A DNA stretch of 64,000 nucleotides from Crocinitomicaceae bacterium (GTDB lineage: Bacteria; Bacteroidota; Bacteroidia; Flavobacteriales_G; Salibacteraceae), in NCBI GenBank assembly GCA_002713215.1, contig PAVO01000005.1:1-64000 (forward strand). The letters are read 5' to 3'. Positions within the stretch are counted from its first letter, which is position 1. Each line of letters begins with the position of its first letter. Position numbers and translations under genes: made by a program. Below, piece after piece: positions 1-8,836 of the stretch. The notes beneath the pieces were generated by a model. The model was not told where the DNA came from. It made no database searches and saw only the letters and a program-made list of their open reading frames with translations.

Positions 1-49
1 AAGGAACCGACGAAGGAGCTCAGTGAAACTAATCTAGTGTTATTTCTAG

Positions 50-84
50 ATTCCTGCTCCCGATAGTTATCGGGACGCAGGAAT
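50..84. repeat. Nested palindromic repeat (ATTCCTGC...GCAGGAAT)
   Basis: Outer arms ATTCCTGC (50-57) and GCAGGAAT (77-84) enclose inner arms CCCGATA (59-65) and TATCGGG (68-74) with a 2-nt loop. The outer arms recur beside the GIY-YIG gene at 30.17-30.29 kb, so this belongs to a dispersed short palindrome family. There is no coding potential. It lies upstream of the hisC-like gene but outside its promoter. Confidence 0.8.
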
Positions 85-173
85 GACGTTTCTTTTTAAT
101 TAGGTAATATTTCTAACCCACATTATTCTTTAATAGCGCCTTTATAATCATATTAAAATATCACACTTATCAT

Positions 174-204
174 TGTAGTGGACTGATGTTGTAAACTATA
201 TTTG
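174..204 (+). promoter_or_regulatory. Bacteroidota-type promoter of hisC-like gene
   Basis: A TTG (-33 type) at 174-176 and TATATTTG (-7 type, TAnnTTTG) at 197-204 are separated by 20 bp, the arrangement known for the Bacteroidota primary sigma factor. The start codon follows 22 bp after the -7 box. Confidence 0.6.
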
Positions 205-226
205 ACCGCATCAAATTTTTAAAGGT

Positions 227-1333
227 ATGGTAACTATCCCTAAGAATATTGAAGAGTTAAAGAGCTATAAACCGGGTAAACCCATTCAACAGATTATTAG
301 CGAGTATGGATTGAAGGAAACGGCCATTCTTTGGAACAACGAAAACAACTTTGGTCCTTCGCCCGAGGCGATGAAACATTTAACCAATGCAATGAGTAAT
401 TCTCATTTGTACCCTGATCCTGCATGCCTCGAACTCCGTGGATTAATTGCGAGGAAGAATAAGGTGGAGATAGAAAATGTGGCTGTAGGAAATGGATCCG
501 AATCCCTTTTCAATAACCTGTTTAATTCATTTTTTAATCAGGGTGAAGAGTTGTTAACGTGTGAAGGAACTTTTGTGGCTGTTTACATATGGGCAAAGGC
601 TAATAAGATCGATGTAAAAACAGTTCCGTTGACTTCGACCTACAATTTTGACCTGAAGGGGTTGGCAAAAAGCATTGGAGAAAAAACCAAAGCAATCTAT
701 TTATCAAATCCGAATAATCCAACCGGGGCCATGATTTCCAGGCAGGAACTTATTGATTTTATGGAGATCGTTCCTCCTCATATTATCGTGATTGTAGATG
801 AGGCCTATTTCGAATTTGCCTGCGACCTTTCGGAAGACTATCCCGATAGTACTTTATTGCGATACGATAATGTGTTGACCCTTAGAACTTTTTCAAAGGC
901 ATACGGTATTGCTGCTATTCGAATTGGTTATGCCATAGCCTCCGAACGTATGATAGAAGCATTGATGAAGGTGAAATTGACCTTCGAACCGTCCAATGTT
1001 GCTCAGGCCGCAGGAGTAGGAGCTATCCAGGATACTGAATACCTCAATCGAACTGTACATAACAACACGAACGAATTGCACAAATATTACCGCGAGCTTC
1101 ACAAGTTGGGTTACAAATACGTTCCCAGTTTTGCGAATTTTGTTATGCTTACCCTGGAAAGCGCTGAACAGGTTCAGGAATTGTTCGACGCTCTTATGAA
1201 AAAGGGAGTTTTTGTAAGACCGTTGCGGGCTTTTGGATTACCTCATTGCTTAAGGATAACCGTAGGGCTCCCGGAAGAAAATGCACTTTGTTTTAAAGCA
1301 TTGGCTGAGTGTAAAGAAGAATTAGGGTTTTAA
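227..1333 (+). CDS. hisC: Histidinol-phosphate aminotransferase-like PLP enzyme
   Basis: A 368-residue fold-type I class I/II aminotransferase of normal HisC length. Visible motifs are NPNNPTG (161-167), the cofactor-pairing Asp191 followed by Tyr194 in DEAY, the Schiff-base Lys224 in TFSKAYG, and an Arg in CLRITVG near residue 344 that would bind the substrate carboxylate. HisC transfers an amino group from glutamate to imidazole-acetol phosphate in histidine biosynthesis in the cytoplasm. No other his genes are nearby, so this may be a stand-alone HisC or an aromatic/other amino acid aminotransferase of the same family. The ATG follows an AAAGG stretch. The 3' end overlaps the convergent nuclease gene by 4 bp. 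Confidence 0.8.
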   Translation: MVTIPKNIEELKSYKPGKPIQQIISEYGLKETAILWNNENNFGPSPEAMKHLTNAMSNSHLYPDPACLELRGLIARKNKVEIENVAVGNGSESLFNNLFNSFFNQGEELLTCEGTFVAVYIWAKANKIDVKTVPLTSTYNFDLKGLAKSIGEKTKAIYLSNPNNPTGAMISRQELIDFMEIVPPHIIVIVDEAYFEFACDLSEDYPDSTLLRYDNVLTLRTFSKAYGIAAIRIGYAIASERMIEALMKVKLTFEPSNVAQAAGVGAIQDTEYLNRTVHNNTNELHKYYRELHKLGYKYVPSFANFVMLTLESAEQVQELFDALMKKGVFVRPLRAFGLPHCLRITVGLPEENALCFKALAECKEELGF

Positions 1334-2505
1334 TGATTCACCAAAATCTTTTGATAAAGAATTTCTAGACCATTTGATTTTACTCTTAAAAAGTAAACAC
1401 CGTTTTTCAATTCTTTTGTCGAATAACTGAACTGTTGATTTTTGACAATGACTCTATCAACTAATTTCCCGCTCGAATTAATAATTTCCAATTCTCCATT
1501 AATTAATTCATTATCCAATTCAATAAATAATTCGTCGCTAACCGGATTGGGGTAAATCGAAAATCCTGGAGCGTGAATCCTTTCAACTGACACGGTATCC
1601 TTGGTGGTGTCTTTTACCTCTTCCTTGTAATGCAGTTTAATGGCTACGGGCCTATGATCAGAGATCATATAATCGTAATCTGACCATTTTCGGACAAGGA
1701 AAGTATCCGGTTGCAGGCAGGCAATTTCAGAATTGTTTTGGTTTAATTTATTGGATACCTCGTTGGTTACAATTATGTGGTCGAGGTGCGAAGGCCAGCT
1801 AGGGTAGGACCAGTTTCGCGAGGGACCGTTTTCCACCATAAGATCGGCTACCCGGTAATGCGTCAAATCGTCAAAAAAGTCCTGAAATACATTGTTCCTT
1901 ACCGCATCTTTTAGAATGTCATTTAAGTCACCTAAAATGATCACATTATCGTTGGGGTGTAACGAGTCTACCCATTGTTTTAATAAACGATTGGCATTTA
2001 ACCTTCTTGTCTCCTCATCACCAGGATCGCTTTTATTGAGACTCCCATCCCCACAACATTTGTAGTGATTGTTGATCAGTAAAAAAGTATCATTCTTATA
2101 TTTCAGTTCCATAACCAGAGGCCTCCTTGGGAAGGGAGAACTGTATTGCGAGCTCTCATAAATCCGATAAACTTTGAGTACGTCTACCTGCTTTTGGTTA
2201 TAAACGTAAGCCAGGCCTCGTTGTGCCCCGGTACCGGTGGCGATGGAATAGTCAGAAATTTGGTTGACTACATTTCGCAATTCATTCAGGTCATTGATTT
2301 CCTGCAGGCCCCAGACATCTATTTCAGCAGCCTTCATAATTTGAGCCACAGAATCTACGGTTGTTTGCCCTCTTTTGGGAAATCGTTCAATATTCCAGGT
2401 AGCGATATCTAAACTGCTATCTGATCCGAATTGCAGAAAGCTAAGGTTTTGTGCCTGAACATAGGAAAATGAAATAAGAATTAGGGTAAGTAGTTTGCAT
2501 CGCAT
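1330..2505 (-). CDS. Secreted endonuclease/exonuclease/phosphatase-family protein with T9SS sorting domain
   Basis: 391 residues. The N-terminus is a signal peptide ending near YVQA-Q. The body is an EEP (DNase I-like) fold with motifs in family order: IATWNIE (metal/Asn), VWGLQEI (catalytic Glu), GDLND, LDHI and SDHRPV (catalytic Asp-His near the end). The C-terminal ~75 residues form a T9SS type A sorting domain that starts with YPNPVSDELFIE and ends with a GVYFLRV strand and Lys-rich tail, so the enzyme should be exported and surface-attached or released. Likely an extracellular nuclease or phosphodiesterase; the substrate cannot be told from sequence. It is convergent with the hisC-like gene. 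Confidence 0.85.
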   Translation of the reverse strand: MRCKLLTLILISFSYVQAQNLSFLQFGSDSSLDIATWNIERFPKRGQTTVDSVAQIMKAAEIDVWGLQEINDLNELRNVVNQISDYSIATGTGAQRGLAYVYNQKQVDVLKVYRIYESSQYSSPFPRRPLVMELKYKNDTFLLINNHYKCCGDGSLNKSDPGDEETRRLNANRLLKQWVDSLHPNDNVIILGDLNDILKDAVRNNVFQDFFDDLTHYRVADLMVENGPSRNWSYPSWPSHLDHIIVTNEVSNKLNQNNSEIACLQPDTFLVRKWSDYDYMISDHRPVAIKLHYKEEVKDTTKDTVSVERIHAPGFSIYPNPVSDELFIELDNELINGELEIINSSGKLVDRVIVKNQQFSYSTKELKNGVYFLRVKSNGLEILYQKILVNH

Positions 2506-2595
2506 GGTGCAAAGTTACCTCATTGTGGATTGGGGTTATGAAATAACTTTTCAGAAGAAATAAAACTAACTTCGTCGTGAATTAAACAGTTTATT

Positions 2596-5500
2596 ATGAG
2601 TTTATTAAGGCCATTCTTCTCCGTTGTATTAATTATTCTTTTTACTGGCAGTGTGTTTTCCCAGGAAGATACATTAGTGGTTCAATTGACAACTTTTGGC
2701 GATGGTTTAGATAATAGGCGGGCATGGCGCGTATTTCCTCCAAAGGGAGATAGTTATAGAAGAATTTTAATGTACCAGACCTTAAAATGCGACCCGGCAT
2801 TGATTAGTAACCCCACAAACTCAGGTTGCGGAGAATGGGATGCAGGGGCAAATTTTGTACTTAGAAGACACATAAACAGAGATAGCTTGCGCTATTTGGT
2901 CAACCGATCTTATCCGGAAACCATTAAATATTTGACTCTTCCTACTGAATCTTACATCCGATTGCAGCAAAAACAGATTGGTTATTCCAGCACCTCGGGT
3001 GAAACCATTTATTCAGTTGGATCAGGATCTCAAACCATTTCAAATGGATTGAAAACCGGGAACAGGAGTGGGCGGTCGCAATACATTTACAAATCTTCTG
3101 AATTGACAGCCAGTGGGTTAACAGCAGGCAAAATTGATAAGGTTAAACTGGATGTATCCAAATTGGGTAGTGGTCTTGGCTCATTTAAAATTAGAATGAA
3201 AGCAACAACCAGGGACTCCATTTCTGATGCTCAATTTGAAGAATACAACTTTACCACAATCTATTATAAAAACACTTCTATATCCTCAACTGGAAAGCAT
3301 ACCTTCGATTTGCATCAACCGTTTAACTGGGATGGAGTTTCTAATGTTTTGATTGACTTTTCCTTTTCCAATAAAAAGGAAGGTACTGATTTTGAACTCA
3401 AAGGGACCCAAACCACAACCAACCAGGGGCTTTATGCACAAGGTGACGACGCATATATGGAATTTGATGGAAACGATTACATAGATGTGGATAATGGAAT
3501 TGCATCAACGCTAAAAAACGAACTAACGATATCCACCTGGATATATGGAGACCCTAATGCACCAAGCCAGCACAAGATTTTGATTAATGCCATTGCCAAA
3601 TTAGATGCCGACCGGAATAAGATTCTTGCGTATGTCCCTCAGGCAAATGGAAAGGTGGATTGGCGAGCCGGCTATACAACCAAGTTGGATGGAGTAAACG
3701 GAGGTCCGGTGGCGGATTCAACCGTAAAAGGCAAATGGAACCATTGGGCCTTCACCAAAAATGCATTAAGCGGTGAAATGCACATTTATCACAATGGAGT
3801 TAAGCTTTATTCGGCTTCCGGTAAGACTCAGACACTTGAGGATATTGCAGTCTTTAGGATTGGAAACTGGTCTCAGGATACAAAAGATCAACCGTACTAT
3901 GGAAAGGTTAACGATTTTAGGGTCTGGAATAAGGAACTAGACGCGGCCACTATCAAGGATTGGATGTACTCCGATGTAGTACCGTCTCATCCCAATTACC
4001 AAAACCTGGTAGCTTATTTCAAAATGGACAGCTCCTCCGCAACGCAGGTGTTCGATCATGCAAAGAATCATCATGGGGAGCTACTGGGAATTCCTCAAAA
4101 GCATTATTCCAGGGGAGAAGAATTGTTTAGAAACGGGGTTAAAACCAACAAGCGACCTAACATTGAATTCATCAGAGGTACTTATACCAGTTCGGTCTCA
4201 ACGATTACAGTAACCGATACGATTACCGATGAACCTATGAGTATTGCAGTTAGCAAGTTGTATAAAGACTTTAACAAAGAGGGATTGCAGGATTTATTCT
4301 TAGATACCATGTATGTGTGGCAGGAAGGATATTCATTCACCAGGGATTTGCAGGGAAATAAGTTGGATTCGGTTTATCATACCGGAAGTCAAACGCTGGT
4401 GAACCATTACGACGAAGGTCAATTTCGTGTAGTTAAGTACATAACTCCTTATGGCAATAACCTGGACCTGGGAGAAGGTTTTACCTGGGTTTATGACGTT
4501 ACGGATTATGAACCATTGCTTCATGATACACTAGATTTTCAAGGAGGTGATCATCGCGAACTGATCGATTGGAAATTTGTGTTTATTAAAGGAACACCGC
4601 CCAGAAAGGTAAACCAGGTAGAGCAGGTTTATGGCGGTGGAGCGCAATATGAAGACATTGTAATAAAACCCGTAGGTAGAAATGTAGTTCCTGATGCTAA
4701 TTCCAAAATGTTCAAAATAAGAACTATGGTTACAGGACATAAATTCAATAACCCGACCAATTGCGCTGAATTCTGTTTTAGAAAACACTTTGTTACCATT
4801 GATGGAAGTAAGACCACCGAATGGGTCAATTTTACTGAATGTTCTACCAATCCGTTATATCCTCAAGGTGGTACCTGGATATACGATAGAGCAGGGTGGT
4901 GTCCCGGTGCTGGTGCCAGTGTTATTCATTCTGATGTAACCAACAAAATAACTGCTGGAGTTCCTGTACTTATTGAGCAGGGGGTAGAAAAAGATCCTAC
5001 GGGAACTGAATACGGCAGTTGGAATATAGAGTGCCATTTCATTGGTTATGATTCCCCAAGTTATTCTCTCGATGCAGAAATGCTGGATATTCTTTCACCC
5101 AATAATTGGGAATACTACGGCAGAATGAATCCAATTTGTGCTAATCCGGTAGTAGTTATTCGAAACAGTGGTTCAACCGATATGACCAGTGCTGAAATTG
5201 AATTCGGTACGGATGGAGTTGGGCTTCGCACCATCAAATGGACCGGGCATTTAAGGTTTGCTGAAACAGATACAGTTCTGCTTCCTACCATTACTGATGT
5301 TCTATGGAATGCCAAAGATTCAATCGGACATTTTGTTGCGAGAATAAAATCGGTGAATGGTTCTACCGATGAGCATAAGTATAACGATCAGCTTAGAACG
5401 AGATTCAATAAAGTGCCCGCTTATCCAGATGAGTTGATAATTACCTTCAGAACTAACACTAAGGAAAAGGAGACTTCCTGGAATATCAAAGACCAATTTG

Positions 5501-6048
5501 GAAAGGTGATTGCTTCTTCCGATTCGGTATTACAGGCTACAACCGTCTATAACGATACCGTGAAATTAGACATAGGTTGTTACACCTTTAACGTTGAAGA
5601 TAAAGATGACGATGGCTTAAGTTTCTGGAATAACTCTGATGGATCCGGCTTCATTTTAATTCGGGATTTGGCTGGGACTTTTCAGCAGGCATTTGAGCAG
5701 GATTTTGGAAGGAATATCCATTTTCAGTTTTCTGTTGGAGCCCTAAATAACATAGGACAAGAAGAGATTCAGGGCCCTAGAACCTTTGAGAATAAGCCCT
5801 TCCTGCAACTATTCCCAAATCCTAATGATGGAAATTTCCAAATTGAATTCAACGGTTTCTCCGGCGAGTACCTTACTTTACGGGTAGTTAATTCGTTGGG
5901 TAAAGAAGTTCTTGTTGAACGCTGGAAGAATTCACAGCATTTTGATTCCCGTAACGTTTCCATGAGAAATCAACCAACCGGAATATATAAGATCTTGATT
6001 TCGGATGGCAAAAATGTGTTTTCAAAGTCACTGATCATTCAGGAATAA
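2596..6048 (+). CDS. PNGase F-like secreted protein with inserted LamG domain and T9SS sorting domain
   Basis: 1150 residues with a signal peptide ending near SVFS-Q. The first ~280 residues carry a PNGase F N-domain-like signature with Cys residues around GCGEWDAG. A concanavalin/LamG-type domain lies at about 284-497 (FDGNDYIDV ... ITISTW-like ... FRIGNW). Peptide-N-glycosidase F C-domain-like sequence resumes at about 640-830, including the conserved GGTWIYDRAGWCPG. A T9SS type A domain occupies about 1070-1150 (LFPNPNDGNFQIEF ... GIYKILI). PNGase F removes N-glycans from glycoproteins; activity here is inferred. It is much longer than classical PNGase F (about 350 residues) because of the LamG insertion and the tail. 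Likely used in scavenging eukaryotic glycoproteins. Confidence 0.75.
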   Translation: MSLLRPFFSVVLIILFTGSVFSQEDTLVVQLTTFGDGLDNRRAWRVFPPKGDSYRRILMYQTLKCDPALISNPTNSGCGEWDAGANFVLRRHINRDSLRYLVNRSYPETIKYLTLPTESYIRLQQKQIGYSSTSGETIYSVGSGSQTISNGLKTGNRSGRSQYIYKSSELTASGLTAGKIDKVKLDVSKLGSGLGSFKIRMKATTRDSISDAQFEEYNFTTIYYKNTSISSTGKHTFDLHQPFNWDGVSNVLIDFSFSNKKEGTDFELKGTQTTTNQGLYAQGDDAYMEFDGNDYIDVDNGIASTLKNELTISTWIYGDPNAPSQHKILINAIAKLDADRNKILAYVPQANGKVDWRAGYTTKLDGVNGGPVADSTVKGKWNHWAFTKNALSGEMHIYHNGVKLYSASGKTQTLEDIAVFRIGNWSQDTKDQPYYGKVNDFRVWNKELDAATIKDWMYSDVVPSHPNYQNLVAYFKMDSSSATQVFDHAKNHHGELLGIPQKHYSRGEELFRNGVKTNKRPNIEFIRGTYTSSVSTITVTDTITDEPMSIAVSKLYKDFNKEGLQDLFLDTMYVWQEGYSFTRDLQGNKLDSVYHTGSQTLVNHYDEGQFRVVKYITPYGNNLDLGEGFTWVYDVTDYEPLLHDTLDFQGGDHRELIDWKFVFIKGTPPRKVNQVEQVYGGGAQYEDIVIKPVGRNVVPDANSKMFKIRTMVTGHKFNNPTNCAEFCFRKHFVTIDGSKTTEWVNFTECSTNPLYPQGGTWIYDRAGWCPGAGASVIHSDVTNKITAGVPVLIEQGVEKDPTGTEYGSWNIECHFIGYDSPSYSLDAEMLDILSPNNWEYYGRMNPICANPVVVIRNSGSTDMTSAEIEFGTDGVGLRTIKWTGHLRFAETDTVLLPTITDVLWNAKDSIGHFVARIKSVNGSTDEHKYNDQLRTRFNKVPAYPDELIITFRTNTKEKETSWNIKDQFGKVIASSDSVLQATTVYNDTVKLDIGCYTFNVEDKDDDGLSFWNNSDGSGFILIRDLAGTFQQAFEQDFGRNIHFQFSVGALNNIGQEEIQGPRTFENKPFLQLFPNPNDGNFQIEFNGFSGEYLTLRVVNSLGKEVLVERWKNSQHFDSRNVSMRNQPTGIYKILISDGKNVFSKSLIIQE

Positions 6049-6175
6049 TTTGGAACTGACCATTCTGTTAATTCTTGGCTAGCATGTACGCCAATCGACA
6101 TTTGTTTTTCTAATTACCATTTCTTGGTCATTAGCGTTTAAATTCGTTGTTTTAACACAAACGTTTAATTGGATA

Positions 6176-6742
6176 ATGAAAACACTGGTAGATATGGATT
6201 ATGGTCCCCTGGTAGACCTGATTGGGACCTGGGAAGGAGATAAAGGCAAAGATGTTGCACCGGAACCGGATGGGGAAGAAGTAAATCCTTATTACGAGAC
6301 CATTGTATTTAAGGATGGAGGAAGTGTTACCAATGGCGAAGAACAAGATTTAGCATTGGTTCATTATGAGCAGTTGGTACAGCGAAAAGGTGACAACAAA
6401 GTAATCCATCACGAAATAGGGTATTGGATGTACGATCCAACAACCCAGGTTATCATGCATTCCTTAGCAATACCGCGTGGTTTGTGCTTACTTGCCGGAG
6501 GAAATTTTAGCAACGAAAAAGACGAAAACGGTAATTGGGTATTGGATGTGTCGGCTTCAGTTGATGATCCTAAATGGGGAATAGTACAATCGCCTTTCCT
6601 GACCCAAAAGGCACGAACTTTATCTTTTAAACACAAAATCTTGCTCACCAATAATAAGCTGAGCTATGCTGAAACTACCGTGGTTGATATTTATGGAAGA
6701 GTATTCGAACATACTGATGCCAATGAACTAACCCGAGTTTAG
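6176..6742 (+). CDS. Heme-binding beta-barrel (nitrobindin/FABP-like) protein
   Basis: 188 residues, no signal peptide, so cytoplasmic. The N-terminal LIGTWEGDKGKD matches the GxWxGxG signature of the nitrobindin/THAP4-like heme-binding beta-barrel family. Downstream HEIGYWMYD and MHSLAIPRG are typical barrel strands of that family. Homologues bind ferric heme and are linked to nitric oxide or peroxynitrite chemistry; the function here is inferred. It is monocistronic, with a TAAATTCG -7-like box at about 6138 and ATG at 6176. Confidence 0.65.
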   Translation: MKTLVDMDYGPLVDLIGTWEGDKGKDVAPEPDGEEVNPYYETIVFKDGGSVTNGEEQDLALVHYEQLVQRKGDNKVIHHEIGYWMYDPTTQVIMHSLAIPRGLCLLAGGNFSNEKDENGNWVLDVSASVDDPKWGIVQSPFLTQKARTLSFKHKILLTNNKLSYAETTVVDIYGRVFEHTDANELTRV

Positions 6743-6804
6743 CAACGGGTGAACCGTTCAGATTTTTTAAAAATAATTTATCTACTTGACCCGTATATTT
6801 GCGT

Positions 6805-8754
6805 ATGTCGTTACGTGTATTGATTCTTGCTGCCTTTCTAATCCTATCAGGCTATATATTTGCTCAGGCTGTTGGAGATGTCCGCGAAATAAGCGAAGCG
6901 GAAGCCAAAGCGTTTCAATATGCATTTAGCAGGGGTGAAAACAATGAATCAGGCATAGGAGATCGAACTTACTTCGATGTAGAAAAACAAGAGATTGTTG
7001 TAGATGTTGATCCAACCGTAAAATCGGTTAAGGGTAAGGTAACCACCACATTTAAAGTACTTAAAAGCGGGCATAAGTCCATTCTGTTGGATTTATCCAA
7101 TAAGCTGGTATTAGACTCCATTCAATCAGCTAGTGGAAATATTTCGTGGAAACATGAAGATGGATTTGTCGACATTCAATTTGCAAATGAATTGACTGCG
7201 AATCAATCCAATTCGATTACCCTTTTTTATCGCGGTAATCCTGATGGGGGAAGGGCTTTTAGCATAGATACTACAACTGCTGGAAGCCCTGTACTTTGGA
7301 CTTTATCGGAGCCTTATGGTGCCAAGGAGTGGTGGCCCTGCAAGCAGGATCTACAGGACAAAATTGAAAAACTGGTGGTTACAGTTCGTAATCCGATGCA
7401 GTATAAGGCCGTGGCAAATGGAATTAAGCAATCGGAGCAGGTTGTAGGAGGAATTCGGGAAACCAGGTTTGAACATAACTATCCTATAGTTTCCTATTTG
7501 GTTGCATTCGCAGTTGCCGATTATCGTGAGATACGAGATACCCTTGACTATAACGGGAAGAAAATGCCATTCGTTAATTATGTATATCCGGCTTCTGAAG
7601 CACAGGCTAAAAAGGACCTGGTTAATTTCGACAAGACATTGGCCTTATTCGATTCCTTGTTTGGTGAATACCCCTTTGCAAATGAACTTTATGGCCATGC
7701 TCAGTTTACTTGGGGTGGAGGAATGGAACATCAAACCATGAGCTTCATGTATAATTTCGATCATGGACTGGTTGCTCATGAATTAGCACATCAGTGGTTT
7801 GGAGATCAGGTTACCTGTGGTTCCTGGCAGGACCTTTGGCTCAATGAAGGCTTTGCAACTTATGCTGCAGGCTTAACTTACGAATTTTTATTTTTTGATA
7901 ATAGTTGGTTAAACTGGAGGCAGAATACCTTGAATGAGGTGTTGAAAAACACGGATGGTTCTGTTTTTATTGAAGATACCACTGACGTAAGGAGAATGTT
8001 TAATCCTCGGCTGACCTATCAAAAAGGAGCTTACCTGCTACACATGTTGAGGTATAAAATAGGGGATGAAGCATTCTTTAAAGCAATTAGAACATACTTG
8101 TGGGACCCCAAATTAAGTTATGGTTTTGCCAAAACTGAAAACCTTAAGCATCATTTAAAACTAGCCGGTGGGGAAGACATTGATGAATTCTTTGATGACT
8201 GGTACTATAGAAAGGGGTGGCCCAGCTATCAGATAGACTGGTATCAGGATCAGTCAAATAAGCTCTACCTGGTTGTGAATCAAGAACAAAGCTACATATG
8301 GGAAGGTACTTATTTTAGAATGGACCTACCAATTTTAATAAGTGGAAATGGGTTGGATACCACACTTCGATTAGAAAATATCAGGCCTAATCAGGAATAT
8401 ATAATTCAGTTGGATAAAGAAATTATAGGTGTGAATTTTGATCCGGACTTGTGGCTGATTAGTGGAAACAATACTGTTGAACAAGTAGATTATAAGCATG
8501 AGTTGATTGGTTATAAAATTGCTCCCAATCCGGTGAAGAACGAACTGGTTGTTTTTTCCTCTTCTCCTAACTTACCGCTATCCAATATGGAAATCTATAA
8601 CGTTGAGGGAAAAGTTGTTTGGAAGGGTAGAGTAGATCAAGGCCTGTCTTCAAGTGGTTTTAAGATTAGTCTGGAAAAACTGAACCCCGGGATTTACTTC
8701 CTAAGGGTTTCTGATTTCTATTCGACCAGCCTGCTGAAATTTGTGAAGATGTAG
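6805..8754 (+). CDS. M1-family zinc aminopeptidase with T9SS sorting domain
   Basis: 649 residues from ATG 6805. An in-frame TTG two codons upstream is less likely. A signal peptide ends near YIFA-Q. The M1 N-terminal beta domain is followed by the exopeptidase loop GGMEH (305-309, where most relatives have GAMEN), the zinc motif HELAH (325-329) and the third ligand Glu348 in NEGFA. The C-terminus is a T9SS type A domain (IAPNPVKNELVVF ... GIYFLRV). It should cleave N-terminal residues from peptides outside the cell. A TATATTTG box (6794-6801) ends only 3 bp before the ATG, which would give a leaderless or nearly leaderless transcript if used. Confidence 0.85.
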   Translation: MSLRVLILAAFLILSGYIFAQAVGDVREISEAEAKAFQYAFSRGENNESGIGDRTYFDVEKQEIVVDVDPTVKSVKGKVTTTFKVLKSGHKSILLDLSNKLVLDSIQSASGNISWKHEDGFVDIQFANELTANQSNSITLFYRGNPDGGRAFSIDTTTAGSPVLWTLSEPYGAKEWWPCKQDLQDKIEKLVVTVRNPMQYKAVANGIKQSEQVVGGIRETRFEHNYPIVSYLVAFAVADYREIRDTLDYNGKKMPFVNYVYPASEAQAKKDLVNFDKTLALFDSLFGEYPFANELYGHAQFTWGGGMEHQTMSFMYNFDHGLVAHELAHQWFGDQVTCGSWQDLWLNEGFATYAAGLTYEFLFFDNSWLNWRQNTLNEVLKNTDGSVFIEDTTDVRRMFNPRLTYQKGAYLLHMLRYKIGDEAFFKAIRTYLWDPKLSYGFAKTENLKHHLKLAGGEDIDEFFDDWYYRKGWPSYQIDWYQDQSNKLYLVVNQEQSYIWEGTYFRMDLPILISGNGLDTTLRLENIRPNQEYIIQLDKEIIGVNFDPDLWLISGNNTVEQVDYKHELIGYKIAPNPVKNELVVFSSSPNLPLSNMEIYNVEGKVVWKGRVDQGLSSSGFKISLEKLNPGIYFLRVSDFYSTSLLKFVKM

Positions 8755-8772
8755 GATCACATGGTATCCTAA

Positions 8773-8801
8773 ACTGGCACGGGTTTTAAATCCGCGCCAG
8801 T
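8773..8801. repeat. REP-like 29-bp imperfect palindrome between convergent genes
   Basis: The segment from ACTGGCACGG to CCGCGCCAGT is almost its own reverse complement around an AT-rich centre, with the few mismatches mostly compatible with G-T pairs. It sits between two converging genes, where it could act as a bidirectional transcription stop, although there is no T-run. The sequence resembles REP-like palindromes (GGCACGGATT-type) found dispersed in Bacteroidota genomes. Confidence 0.6.
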
Positions 8802-8836
8802 AATGGAAATTTAAACCTTTCAATTGTATTCGTGTA

